DNA from: an uncultured Oscillospiraceae bacterium
Lineage (GTDB): Bacteria > Bacillota > Clostridia > Oscillospirales > Acutalibacteraceae
Direction of reading: 5' to 3'
Assembly (NCBI GenBank): GCA_900547095.1
Contig: URFG01000008.1
Location: 1 to 59,942 of the forward strand
DNA: 59,942 nt
Position numbers and translations under genes: made by a program
Shown here: positions 44,358 to 52,205 of the stretch, piece by piece
Numbering within the stretch: position 1 is the first letter of the stretch
Layout of the letters: the number at the start of each line of letters is the position of its first letter
Notes under the pieces: model-generated
What the model was told of the DNA's origin: nothing
Database searches by the model: none
What the model saw: the letters and a program-made list of their open reading frames with translations, nothing else

Positions 44358-45536
44358 ATGAATAAAGTAAGAGTTGCCGTGATAGGTGTAGGAAATATCG
44401 GCTCGGCTCATACTAATTCACTTTACAGCGGAAAAATCGAAAATGCCGAACTTGCGGCAATTTGCGATAACGATAAAAACAAGGAAAATATCCTTAAGGA
44501 AAAATTCCCCGATGTAAAATTCTATAATGATTATAATTTGCTTTTAAATGACAATGAGATAGACGCCGTTATAATCTCTGTTCCGCACCCGCTGCATTCG
44601 GAGATCGCTCTGAAAGCTTTAAAGCATAATAAAAATGTTTTAACCGAAAAGCCTGCGGATATAAGAGCCGATAGGGCGGATAAAGTCATCAAAGCGGCAA
44701 AGCTCTCAAAATCGGTTTTTGCCATAATGTTTAATCAGAGAACAAATCCTCTCTTTAAAAAAGCAAAGCAGATAGTATCCTCGGGAGAGCTTGGAGAGCT
44801 TAAAAGAGCCGTTTGGATAGTTACAAACTGGTATCGGAGCCAAAGCTATTATGATTCCGGAAGCTGGAGAGCAACCTGGGCGGGAGAAGGCGGCGGCGTT
44901 CTTCTTAATCAGGCTCCGCATAATCTCGATATTTTGCAGTGGATATGCGGAATGCCCGAAAGCGTAAGCGCAAAAACAAGTATTGCAAAGTATCACAACA
45001 TTGAAGTCGAAGATGACGCGGTTATAAACATTTCTTTTAAAAACGGCGCTATCGGGACTTTTATCACTTCCACGGGCGAATATCCGGGAACAAACAGATT
45101 GGAAATTTCCGGAACAGGCGGTAAAATAGTTATTGAAAACGGAAAACTTTGTTTTTATAAGCTTAAAACAGATGAAAAAACAGTGAGATTTTCCGATAAA
45201 AATATGTCGCCTAAAATAGAGACCGAATACTCTGAAATTTTACCTGCCGAAAAAGAAACCGCTCACAGAGGAATTATACAGAATTTTGTCAATGCCATTC
45301 TCTTTGGAGAAAAGCTGATAAGTCCCGGAGAAGAGGGAATAAACGAACTGCTTATATCAAATGCGGCTTATCTTTCTTCCTGGAACGATTCAAAATCAGT
45401 TCCGATACCGTTTGATAATAAAGAATTCGATAAAAAGCTTTCGGCTCTTCAGAAAAAATCTTCTTATAAACCCGAAAAGGGAAATATCTCGAATTACAGC
45501 GGTGATTACAGCTCACGCTGGTCAGTTAAATGGTAA
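44358..45536 (+). CDS. Gfo/Idh/MocA-family oxidoreductase (copy 2)
   Basis: 392 residues from ATG 44358; the frame could be extended 18 codons but the CGGGAG site is positioned for this ATG. Same architecture as copy 1: GVGNIGSAHTN, TEKPAD, MFNQRTNPLF, YYDSGSWRAT, LLNQAPHNLDI and QWICGMP. Many stretches are identical with copy 1, while the nucleotide-binding half differs more. The two may act on different sugars or form a heteromer. It overlaps the next frame's upstream region, with the next start 14 bases after its stop. Confidence 0.9.
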   Translation: MNKVRVAVIGVGNIGSAHTNSLYSGKIENAELAAICDNDKNKENILKEKFPDVKFYNDYNLLLNDNEIDAVIISVPHPLHSEIALKALKHNKNVLTEKPADIRADRADKVIKAAKLSKSVFAIMFNQRTNPLFKKAKQIVSSGELGELKRAVWIVTNWYRSQSYYDSGSWRATWAGEGGGVLLNQAPHNLDILQWICGMPESVSAKTSIAKYHNIEVEDDAVINISFKNGAIGTFITSTGEYPGTNRLEISGTGGKIVIENGKLCFYKLKTDEKTVRFSDKNMSPKIETEYSEILPAEKETAHRGIIQNFVNAILFGEKLISPGEEGINELLISNAAYLSSWNDSKSVPIPFDNKEFDKKLSALQKKSSYKPEKGNISNYSGDYSSRWSVKW

Positions 45537-45550
45537 AAGGAGAAAATTAT

Positions 45551-46321
45551 ATGGAAATAGGCGCTCAATTATTTACTCTTAGAGATTTCTGCAAAAATCT
45601 TGATGATTTTTCCGAAACACTCAAAAAAGTAGCCGATATGGGTTACAAAAATGTTCAGGTATCCGGGGTTTGCGATTATCAGCCCGAATGGCTTAAAGAA
45701 CAGCTTGATAAAAACGGCCTTAAATGCGTTCTTACGCATATTCCGTCGGACAGACTTATCGGCGATACCGATAAAGTAATAGCGGATCACAATATCTTTT
45801 CCTGCAAAAATGTGGGCCTTGGAATGTTTGTTTTCAATTCCGAAAAAGAGGGTCAGGCTTATGACGATTTCGTAAATACTTATATGCCTGTTGCAAAAAA
45901 GCTTAAAGCAGGCGATAAATATTTTATGTATCACAATCACGACAGGGATTTCGGAAAGATCGATAATAAGCCTATTATGCTTAAGCTTGCAGAAGATTTT
46001 TCGCCCGATATTCTCGGATTTACTCTTGATGTTTTCTGGATACAGATGGCAGGCGGAGATCCGGCATATTGGATTGAAAAATTCAGCGGCAGAATTCCGT
46101 GTATTCATTTAAAGGATTTCTGCTTTGCCGAAGAGGATAGAAAGAGCCTTCATATGGCTCCTTTAGGAGAGGGAAACCTCAATTTTGGCAGAATTTTTGC
46201 TTCTGCCGAAAAGGCAGGAACCGAGTATATGCTTGTTGAGCAGGATAACTGCAAAGGCGAAGATCCCTTTGAATGCATGAAGAAGAGTTATGATTATCTC
46301 CGCTCTTACGGATTCAGATAA
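45551..46321 (+). CDS. Sugar phosphate isomerase/epimerase-fold protein (second copy)
   Basis: 256 residues from ATG 45551 (AAGGAG 8 bases upstream). Xylose-isomerase-like barrel with EIGAQLFTLRDF at the start, MYHNHDRDFGK (metal His/Asp), LGFTLDVFW (Asp), IHLKDFCF (His) and VEQDNCKGEDP (Glu). It is not closely similar to the other isomerase-fold protein at 42278. It ends the operon at a strong terminator, so one regulon holds uxaC, uxuA, SDR, isomerase fold, two Gfo/Idh and this gene. Confidence 0.86.
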   Translation: MEIGAQLFTLRDFCKNLDDFSETLKKVADMGYKNVQVSGVCDYQPEWLKEQLDKNGLKCVLTHIPSDRLIGDTDKVIADHNIFSCKNVGLGMFVFNSEKEGQAYDDFVNTYMPVAKKLKAGDKYFMYHNHDRDFGKIDNKPIMLKLAEDFSPDILGFTLDVFWIQMAGGDPAYWIEKFSGRIPCIHLKDFCFAEEDRKSLHMAPLGEGNLNFGRIFASAEKAGTEYMLVEQDNCKGEDPFECMKKSYDYLRSYGFR

Positions 46322-46333
46322 AAATTAAATATT

Positions 46334-46364
46334 TACCGGGGTTTAATAACCCCGGTATTTTTTT
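46334..46364 (+). terminator. Terminator of the uronate operon
   Basis: Stem TACCGGGGTT (46334-46343) with AACCCCGGTA (46348-46357), loop TAAT, T-run to 46364. Confidence 0.95.
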
Positions 46365-46393
46365 ATTTGCTTAAAATATAAAAATATTGCTAA

Positions 46394-46421
46394 TTGTTAC
46401 AAAAAAAGTAGATGTTAAAAT
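46394..46421 (+). promoter_or_regulatory. Promoter of the secreted-protein genes
   Basis: TTGTTA (46394-46399), 16-base spacer, TAAAAT (46416-46421). 45 bases upstream of the start of the secreted glycosidase gene. Confidence 0.6.
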
Positions 46422-46465
46422 CATAGCGATAAATATACTTATAAAGATATCAGGGGAGAAATATT

Positions 46466-48724
46466 ATGAAAAAACCTTTTTTGATAAAAGCTTTAAGTAT
46501 ATTTTCCGTGCTTTCGGTTTTAGCGTGCTGCACGGTGGGCTCTTTTGCGCTCACGGCAAGAGAGCAGAAAAGTAAACGCTCGGTAAGCGTTAATACTTCA
46601 AGCTTTATTCAAGAGGATTTTTTGGGTCACGGAAATAACCTTTGGACTTTTCCTTACGGCCGCGGAATGAACGACGCTTATGAGCTTGTCAATAAAAACA
46701 GGACCGATATGCAAAAGCCTGCTTTTATGCGAATGATGTTTTTGCCGCAGTGGATAGTTTATATTGACGAAGAGCCCGAAGTTCAGAAACAGCGCTGGGA
46801 ATCGGGAGATTATAACTGGAATTCCATAGAAGTGATAAATTTCTTTAACAAAGTAAAAATGTTAAAAGAAGCAGGCACTATAATCGAGCTTAATATGGGC
46901 GGAAGAATAAGCACAAAATATAGACTCAATGAATGGTATCAGGTGCCGGATTCTTCAATTACATTTTACGGAAGTCCAGCAGATTTCGAAACAAGGGGAG
47001 CGCCTGATAATCTGAAAGCTTTTGCCAATGCGACGGCTGCCGTTATTAAAAAGGCAGACGAAAAAGACCTTGATAATGTAAGGCTCCTTTGTTTCTATAA
47101 TGAGGTAAACGGCGGAAATTTCGAAGCGTTTTTTGATAAGCGTGTTTATTGGACTGCTATGATAAAAGAAGTGCATTCGGCGCTTAAAGCGGCAGGGTAC
47201 AGGGATAAGAACAACGAGTCAAAATATGTAAAAATTATGGGAACCGATTTTTCGGGTCTTATTCAGGATCCCGTTGTATCGGAATATGTGAATTATGTTT
47301 ATGAAAATTTAAGAAACGACGACGGAACACCCATATTTGATATTATTTCTACTCACCAATATATAAGGCACGAAACAGATGTGTATCTTAAAAATTCTTT
47401 GGAATTTACTTCGAGATTCAGCGACACCCCTGTTTATAATACAGAGGGAAGCGGCGTTATAAATGCCGACGGAAGCTATAATCTTAACTATATGCGAAAC
47501 ACTATCTCCTGCTGCCTTATGATTGCAAACACCGGCTTTGCAGGAAATGCACTGTGGTTCTATTCTCCTGAAAGGCTTTCCGATCCTTTCAATCTCGATC
47601 AGTCGGGATATGAGATGTGCAACTGGGATTTCCCGACAAGGGGCACCTGGACCGTTGGAGAAAACAATGCGCAGATAGGCCTGTTTTACAGATACGTCGA
47701 AAAAAATTCAAAGGTTTATAAAACAGCGGTTTTAAATGACGATATTTATTCCGCAGCATTCGGAAAAGACGGCGGATATTCCGTTTTTACCGAAATGGAC
47801 TACGGCGAAACAAACAGTAAAAGAACCTTATGCGTTGAGTTTACAGGGGAAAATATCCCGGCAGACGGCACAAAATTTGAACGCCATACTTATATTTTTC
47901 CCGACGATGACGACGGTGACGGCATAGCGGACAGCGAGTATCCGTCTTATTATGTTGATGAATACGGCAACACCGTGGGCGGAGCAAATGCTATCATTCC
48001 CGTAACGGATAAGATAGTAACAGTTTCTAACGGTAAAATTACGGATGATGATATAACAGGCAAGCACTGCGCCGTTTTATATACCACTATTCCCGAACAG
48101 CCTCAGTTAGAGGTTGAAACTACCGATGAAGATGTTTCTATAATTGTTGACGGCAAATATGTCAATAAGGAATATGAAAGTATTGATTTTTGCGTAGAGC
48201 CCGGAAAGAGCGTAGATTTATCCGTTAAAAAGATAATCGGAGCAGACGATAATGCTGAAAATGTCACCTGGGAAATCGTAGGTAAGAATCCGTCTGCACT
48301 AAGTTTTTATAATTCGGTTTACGATCCTGCCACTGAAACCGGCGGAGGTTACGGAATGACTGATGAAAACTGCGGAAAATTAAGCAAAACTTCCGGGAAA
48401 ACCGTAACTTACACGGCTGAAAACACCGAAAAGGGCGATACCGTGGCAATAAAAGTCACTTCAAATGCTGATAATGAAGCTTATAAAATAATTATAATTT
48501 CAATCGGCTATACTGTGAAATTTGATTACGGTTACGACTCAAAAACCGCGGAAAAGAGCTATAAAAAAGCCGAATACGAGCAGAATTTGCCGATACCTGT
48601 AAGAAATGGTTACACCTTTGAGGGTTGGTATGATTCTCAGGATTACAGCGGTAAAAAATACGAAAAAACCGACTATGACGCTTTCAATAACGGTATAACA
48701 CTTTATGCCAAGTGGTCTGATTAA
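46466..48724 (+). CDS. Secreted putative clan GH-A glycoside hydrolase with InlB-like repeat
   Basis: 752 residues. A signal peptide of about 29-33 residues (ends near SFALTA) leads to a TIM barrel; E213 in the FYNEVNGGNF stretch and E327 in VYNTEGSGV are placed like the acid/base and nucleophile of clan GH-A enzymes. After the barrel a DDDDGDGIADSEY segment looks like a calcium-binding loop, then a beta-rich region, and the last 70 residues form an InlB/Flg_new-type repeat (NGYTFEGWYDSQDYSGKKY ... LYAKW). The precise GH family is not recognised; GH39- or GH30-like are possible. It is one of only two exported proteins with a putative carbohydrate role in the window. AGGGGAG precedes the ATG; the next gene is 20 bases downstream. 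Confidence 0.7.
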   Translation: MKKPFLIKALSIFSVLSVLACCTVGSFALTAREQKSKRSVSVNTSSFIQEDFLGHGNNLWTFPYGRGMNDAYELVNKNRTDMQKPAFMRMMFLPQWIVYIDEEPEVQKQRWESGDYNWNSIEVINFFNKVKMLKEAGTIIELNMGGRISTKYRLNEWYQVPDSSITFYGSPADFETRGAPDNLKAFANATAAVIKKADEKDLDNVRLLCFYNEVNGGNFEAFFDKRVYWTAMIKEVHSALKAAGYRDKNNESKYVKIMGTDFSGLIQDPVVSEYVNYVYENLRNDDGTPIFDIISTHQYIRHETDVYLKNSLEFTSRFSDTPVYNTEGSGVINADGSYNLNYMRNTISCCLMIANTGFAGNALWFYSPERLSDPFNLDQSGYEMCNWDFPTRGTWTVGENNAQIGLFYRYVEKNSKVYKTAVLNDDIYSAAFGKDGGYSVFTEMDYGETNSKRTLCVEFTGENIPADGTKFERHTYIFPDDDDGDGIADSEYPSYYVDEYGNTVGGANAIIPVTDKIVTVSNGKITDDDITGKHCAVLYTTIPEQPQLEVETTDEDVSIIVDGKYVNKEYESIDFCVEPGKSVDLSVKKIIGADDNAENVTWEIVGKNPSALSFYNSVYDPATETGGGYGMTDENCGKLSKTSGKTVTYTAENTEKGDTVAIKVTSNADNEAYKIIIISIGYTVKFDYGYDSKTAEKSYKKAEYEQNLPIPVRNGYTFEGWYDSQDYSGKKYEKTDYDAFNNGITLYAKWSD

Positions 48725-48744
48725 ATCGAAAGGTGGATTTTCTT

Positions 48745-50367
48745 ATGAAAATAATTAAATTAAAAAAATTTATAAGCAAAAATCTTGCTTTGATTTTATC
48801 GGTTTCACTCTGCATAGGAATAATTTTTCCTTGCATTTCAAATAATTATGACGCAGCAGCAGGGGGAGAAGAAGCAGAAAGCGAAATTGAACAGATTAAA
48901 TCCGCCTGGGGGAAATTAAAGACTTTTGAAACAGGTTTAAGACCTACCCGCCAAAAAGTAAATAACGCCGCGGCGGCTAAGCTTGACGACAAGGATATTA
49001 TCTCTTTAAACGATACAAATGCGCCTGAAAATATTGAAAAGAATTTATTGGGCGATACTTATTCTTATTATTACGAGTCCTTTGATAATAATTATTCATA
49101 TTCAGGTGTAAATACCTCTTCTTCCGAAAGATTTCTATATTTAAAAGATAAGAACGCTAACGCAAAGATAGATTTATCGGGATATTCGGGATTTTCTTTA
49201 TCGATTTACATTGAAGATATAAAGTCCGCGGGTAGTATAGTTCCGTTCTTCGTATTCGATATAGCGGGCAATAACAAAAGAGGAAAAACTGTAAATATTT
49301 CCGAAAATATGAAAGGCTCCTGGCTCACTCTTTCGGATACCGATTTATATGAGGGAGGAATTTCCGCTCTTAAAGCAGACGCTCAGGGAAATCTTTCAAG
49401 CCTGCAGCTCAATCTGTGCTCTGGTCTTACAATCAAGGCGATAAGCGGCTCTTTGATCTTAACAAACACTGTTTCGCTGCCTGCAAATTCTTCGGATTTT
49501 GATTTGTTGGATTGGATAGAAGCCGCAGATAATCTTGATAAAAGCGGATTTATCAATACTTCCGAGTTAACAAAAGTTGTTTTAAGCTTAAAAGAAAAAT
49601 ATAAAAAGGATTTAAGCTTTTCTAATCTTAAATCTGCGTGGACCAAGCTTAAATACAAATACGGAAAAACTGTTTTGCTCCCCGTAAGAGAAAAAGCACA
49701 GGGTGTAAATTACGACGCTTCTTCGGATAACGCTTCACAGTATTTCTTAAACAGCGATGAAAACTTCACACTGCTCGCACCCGGTGCCGATAAAAGATCT
49801 TTGGGCAACGCCTATCTTAATTTCCAAAGGTCATATAATGCAAATTCCGGCACTTCTGGCGACTGCCTGATGCTCGGCGATTATCCCGATTTTAACGGAT
49901 ATAAATCCCACACGACCAAATTTAAAGATTTTAAGGATATGAGCCTTTCTGTTTATATCGACGAGGTCAAAACAGAGGGAAATATGCGCGCGATGTTTGT
50001 TTCCGCAAACACCATTCCTTTAAACGGAAAAGTTATAACAATTACTAAATCCGATGAAAAGCAATGGAAAACCTTTAAGCTTTCCGATCTTTACGGCGGC
50101 GATATAAACACGCTTTATTCCGCAATGCTCAATAAAGAAGTTTCAAAAGGCTTTGAAGTTGAAAACAGCGGAATTTTCGGATTTTTCTATTTCCAGTCAA
50201 ACGGCGCGATATTTAAAGGCTATATAGGCTCGTTTGTTTGCAGAGTGTCGGCAGTGCTGCCCGAAAACACTTCGGATTGGGCTTTGAAAAAATGTTTGAT
50301 TGCTTTGAGTATAACGGTCTTTCCGAAGAAGAAGCACGAAAAAGGTATTATAGAAAAGCAAAGATAA
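48745..50367 (+). CDS. Secreted two-repeat protein of unknown function (3' end disrupted)
   Basis: 540 residues from ATG 48745, which has AAAGGTGG 8 bases upstream. Signal peptide or anchor at about 10-36. The mature part has two tandem modules of roughly 220-240 residues. Each opens with a helical KSAW-K-LK segment; each has a beta-rich core with SLSIYI/SLSVYI, LSDTDLY.GG / LSDLYGG and a PANSSD / PENTSD end. Such pairs look like carbohydrate-binding or discoidin-like modules, unproven. In module 1 the PANSSD motif is followed by a long helical linker; in module 2 the sequence after PENTSDWAL is unrelated and short (codons to 50367), because at about 50280 the DNA becomes another gene in a different frame. 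So the native C-terminus is lost. Confidence 0.65.
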   Translation: MKIIKLKKFISKNLALILSVSLCIGIIFPCISNNYDAAAGGEEAESEIEQIKSAWGKLKTFETGLRPTRQKVNNAAAAKLDDKDIISLNDTNAPENIEKNLLGDTYSYYYESFDNNYSYSGVNTSSSERFLYLKDKNANAKIDLSGYSGFSLSIYIEDIKSAGSIVPFFVFDIAGNNKRGKTVNISENMKGSWLTLSDTDLYEGGISALKADAQGNLSSLQLNLCSGLTIKAISGSLILTNTVSLPANSSDFDLLDWIEAADNLDKSGFINTSELTKVVLSLKEKYKKDLSFSNLKSAWTKLKYKYGKTVLLPVREKAQGVNYDASSDNASQYFLNSDENFTLLAPGADKRSLGNAYLNFQRSYNANSGTSGDCLMLGDYPDFNGYKSHTTKFKDFKDMSLSVYIDEVKTEGNMRAMFVSANTIPLNGKVITITKSDEKQWKTFKLSDLYGGDINTLYSAMLNKEVSKGFEVENSGIFGFFYFQSNGAIFKGYIGSFVCRVSAVLPENTSDWALKKCLIALSITVFPKKKHEKGIIEKQR

Positions 50368-50627
50368 GCGAGAACAATTTTTCTTCTGTAATTGACGATA
50401 ATCTAACAAATAAATTTGCTATGGAAATTTTAAAAGTTAACGGGAATGCGGAAATAGATCTTGATGAAAGGTATGCCGTTGTAATTGTAATTGAAGGCTC
50501 CGGAAGCATTAAGGCAAATGATTTTTGTTCGGATCTAAAGAAAAGCGATAATTTTTTTGTAACTGCCAACAGCGGCAAATTAAACTTTTCCGGTAATATG
50601 ACAATGGTTTTTTGTATGCCAAAATAA
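50238..50627 (+). pseudogene. 3' fragment of a type-I mannose-6-phosphate-isomerase-like gene
   Basis: In the frame one base off the repeat protein, the ORF 50238-50627 reads, from about 50292, MFDCFEYNGLSEEEARKRYY, then the cupin tail IVIEGSGSIKAND, FFVTANSG and a final VFCMPK. That is the C-terminal domain of the ManA-type phosphomannose isomerase family. The catalytic N-terminal two thirds are missing and the upstream bases belong to the repeat protein, so it is a remnant. A complete form would fit with the alpha-mannosidase in the window, converting mannose-6-phosphate to fructose-6-phosphate. Confidence 0.6.
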
Positions 50628-50649
50628 AACAACTGAAAAATATTTTAAA

Positions 50650-50678
50650 AGCCCTGCATTTTTAGTGCGGGGCTTTTT
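50650..50678 (+). terminator. Terminator after the isomerase remnant
   Basis: AGCCCTGCA / TGCGGGGCT stem (one G-U pair), short loop, T-run. Confidence 0.75.
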
Positions 50679-50702
50679 CACTGTGATTTCAGATTATAAA
50701 AA

Positions 50703-50742
50703 ATAAATCATAACTACAGTTTTGTCTATAGTTATGATTTAT
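50703..50742 (-). terminator. Terminator of the fucosidase gene
   Basis: ATAAATCATAACTA (50703-50716) pairs with TAGTTATGATTTAT (50729-50742); on the minus strand a T-rich run follows. It lies 30 bases after the fucosidase stop. Confidence 0.65.
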
Positions 50743-50772
50743 AAAAACATCAGAATAAGTAAAGTTCTCTTA

Positions 50773-52068
50773 TTATTTCTGTTTTAAAAAGAGTTCAATA
50801 ACAGGTACTTCAACTTTTGGTTTGACCGGAGGAAGTTTAATAACTAATGCGTCTTCACCGGCGGATTCTGTTTTAGTTAAGATCAGCTCACTGCTGTCGT
50901 GCAAGAATTGCGCATACTCAACTTTGTCAACAAATCCCGGCATTTCTAAAAATCTGAAAGGATATTCCATAAGGTGAACGTATAAACGCTTTCCGTCATT
51001 GCTCTGTGTCAAACGGCATCCTCTCGGTGCGGTAAATTCAGGTTCTGCCATAGTGCAGTCATAAATAGAGCGAGAGTTATATTTCATCCAGTCAGCATAA
51101 ACTTTAAGAGCCTCTTCTGCACGATAATCCAGGTATCCTCTCGCAGTAGGTCCGACATTCATTATGAGATTGCCGCCGATACAAACGGTATTGATAAGCA
51201 TATCTATTAGCATTTTCGGTGATTTCCAGGTCATTTCATCACGGAAATATCCCCAGGACCCGGAAAATGTCTGGCAAGTTTCCCATATTTCAAGTTCGCC
51301 TGTTTTTTTATCCTTTGGCCAGTGCGTAGGCTGGAACTGTTCAGGAGTTATTATATCCTGATCAATTCCCGTTCTGTTGTCTATTATTATATCCGGCTGT
51401 AAACTTCTGACTGTTGCGATAAGTTTTTCGGCTTCCCAGTCGTCTTTTCCTTTTCCCGACATCCAGGGTTTTGCAATTCTTTCATCCTTTTCATAGGAAA
51501 AATCAAACCAAAGTATATCTATTTTTCCGTAATTTGTAAGAAGCTCCGTTACCTGATCTCTCATATATTGAGCGTATTTCTTCATATCCCTTTTACTGCT
51601 TATTTCTTCAGCAGTTGGAACTTCGCGTCTGGGGTGATACTGATCTATTGTAAAGTCAGGATGATGCCAGTCGATGAGGGAATAATAAAATCCTATGTGC
51701 AGACCTTCTGCTCTGAATGCATCGACGTATTCGCGAACAATATCCTTGCCGTAAGGTGTGTTTGTTGACTTGTAATCGGTGTACTTTGAATCGAACAGGC
51801 AAAAACCTTCATGATGTTTAGTTGTCAATACAACATATTTCATACCTGCTGCCTTTGCCTGGCGTGCCCATTCTTTAGGGTCATACATATCAGGGTTAAA
51901 GTATTTAAAGTAAAGATCATATTTGTCTTCGGTTATTCTTTCAATAGACTTAACCCATTCGTGCCTTGCCGGCATTGAATACAGACCGAAATGAATAAAC
52001 ATACCGAATCTGTCCCTCGTGAACCAACTTGTATCTCCCGGAGTTTTTTTTGTTACATAGCTTGACAT
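50773..52068 (-). CDS. Alpha-L-fucosidase, GH29
   Basis: 431 residues, no signal peptide. GH29 motifs: FTRDRFGMFIHFGLYSMPA, HEWVKS, TTKHHEGFCLFDSKYTDY, WHHPDF and the nucleophile D189 in ILWFDFSYEK. It removes terminal alpha-L-fucose by a retaining mechanism in the cytoplasm. It stands alone (no fucose pathway genes beside it) and is divergent from an AraC regulator. Substrate linkage cannot be told. Confidence 0.94.
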   Translation of the reverse strand: MSSYVTKKTPGDTSWFTRDRFGMFIHFGLYSMPARHEWVKSIERITEDKYDLYFKYFNPDMYDPKEWARQAKAAGMKYVVLTTKHHEGFCLFDSKYTDYKSTNTPYGKDIVREYVDAFRAEGLHIGFYYSLIDWHHPDFTIDQYHPRREVPTAEEISSKRDMKKYAQYMRDQVTELLTNYGKIDILWFDFSYEKDERIAKPWMSGKGKDDWEAEKLIATVRSLQPDIIIDNRTGIDQDIITPEQFQPTHWPKDKKTGELEIWETCQTFSGSWGYFRDEMTWKSPKMLIDMLINTVCIGGNLIMNVGPTARGYLDYRAEEALKVYADWMKYNSRSIYDCTMAEPEFTAPRGCRLTQSNDGKRLYVHLMEYPFRFLEMPGFVDKVEYAQFLHDSSELILTKTESAGEDALVIKLPPVKPKVEVPVIELFLKQK

Positions 52069-52085
52069 AATTCTACCTCTCTTTC

Positions 52086-52113
52086 TTGACTTATAAAGAA
52101 TTGGTGATATAAT
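52086..52113 (+). promoter_or_regulatory. Promoter of the AraC regulator beside the fucosidase
   Basis: TTGACT (52086-52091), 16-base spacer, TATAAT (52108-52113). The start codon is 92 bases further. Confidence 0.55.
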
Positions 52114-52134
52114 AAATGTACATATATGACATTT
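52114..52134. promoter_or_regulatory. Candidate operator, inverted repeat
   Basis: AAATGT (52114-52119) and ACATTT (52129-52134) around CATATATG: a near-palindrome directly next to the -10 box, in the divergent control region of the fucosidase and the AraC gene. Confidence 0.45.
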
Positions 52135-52205
52135 ATGTTTGCATTTTAGTATAAAAACCTATTAAAATCAATGAAATATGCTATTTAAAATATGGAGAAT
52201 TTGAT

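Noticed and set aside
45569..46108. 179-codon minus-strand ORF
   Set aside because: Shadow of the second isomerase-fold gene; no ribosome site.
50270..50300. Programmed frameshift joining the repeat protein and isomerase-like tail
   Set aside because: No slippery heptamer with a downstream structure was recognised, and the two halves belong to unrelated protein families, so a deletion or assembly join is simpler.
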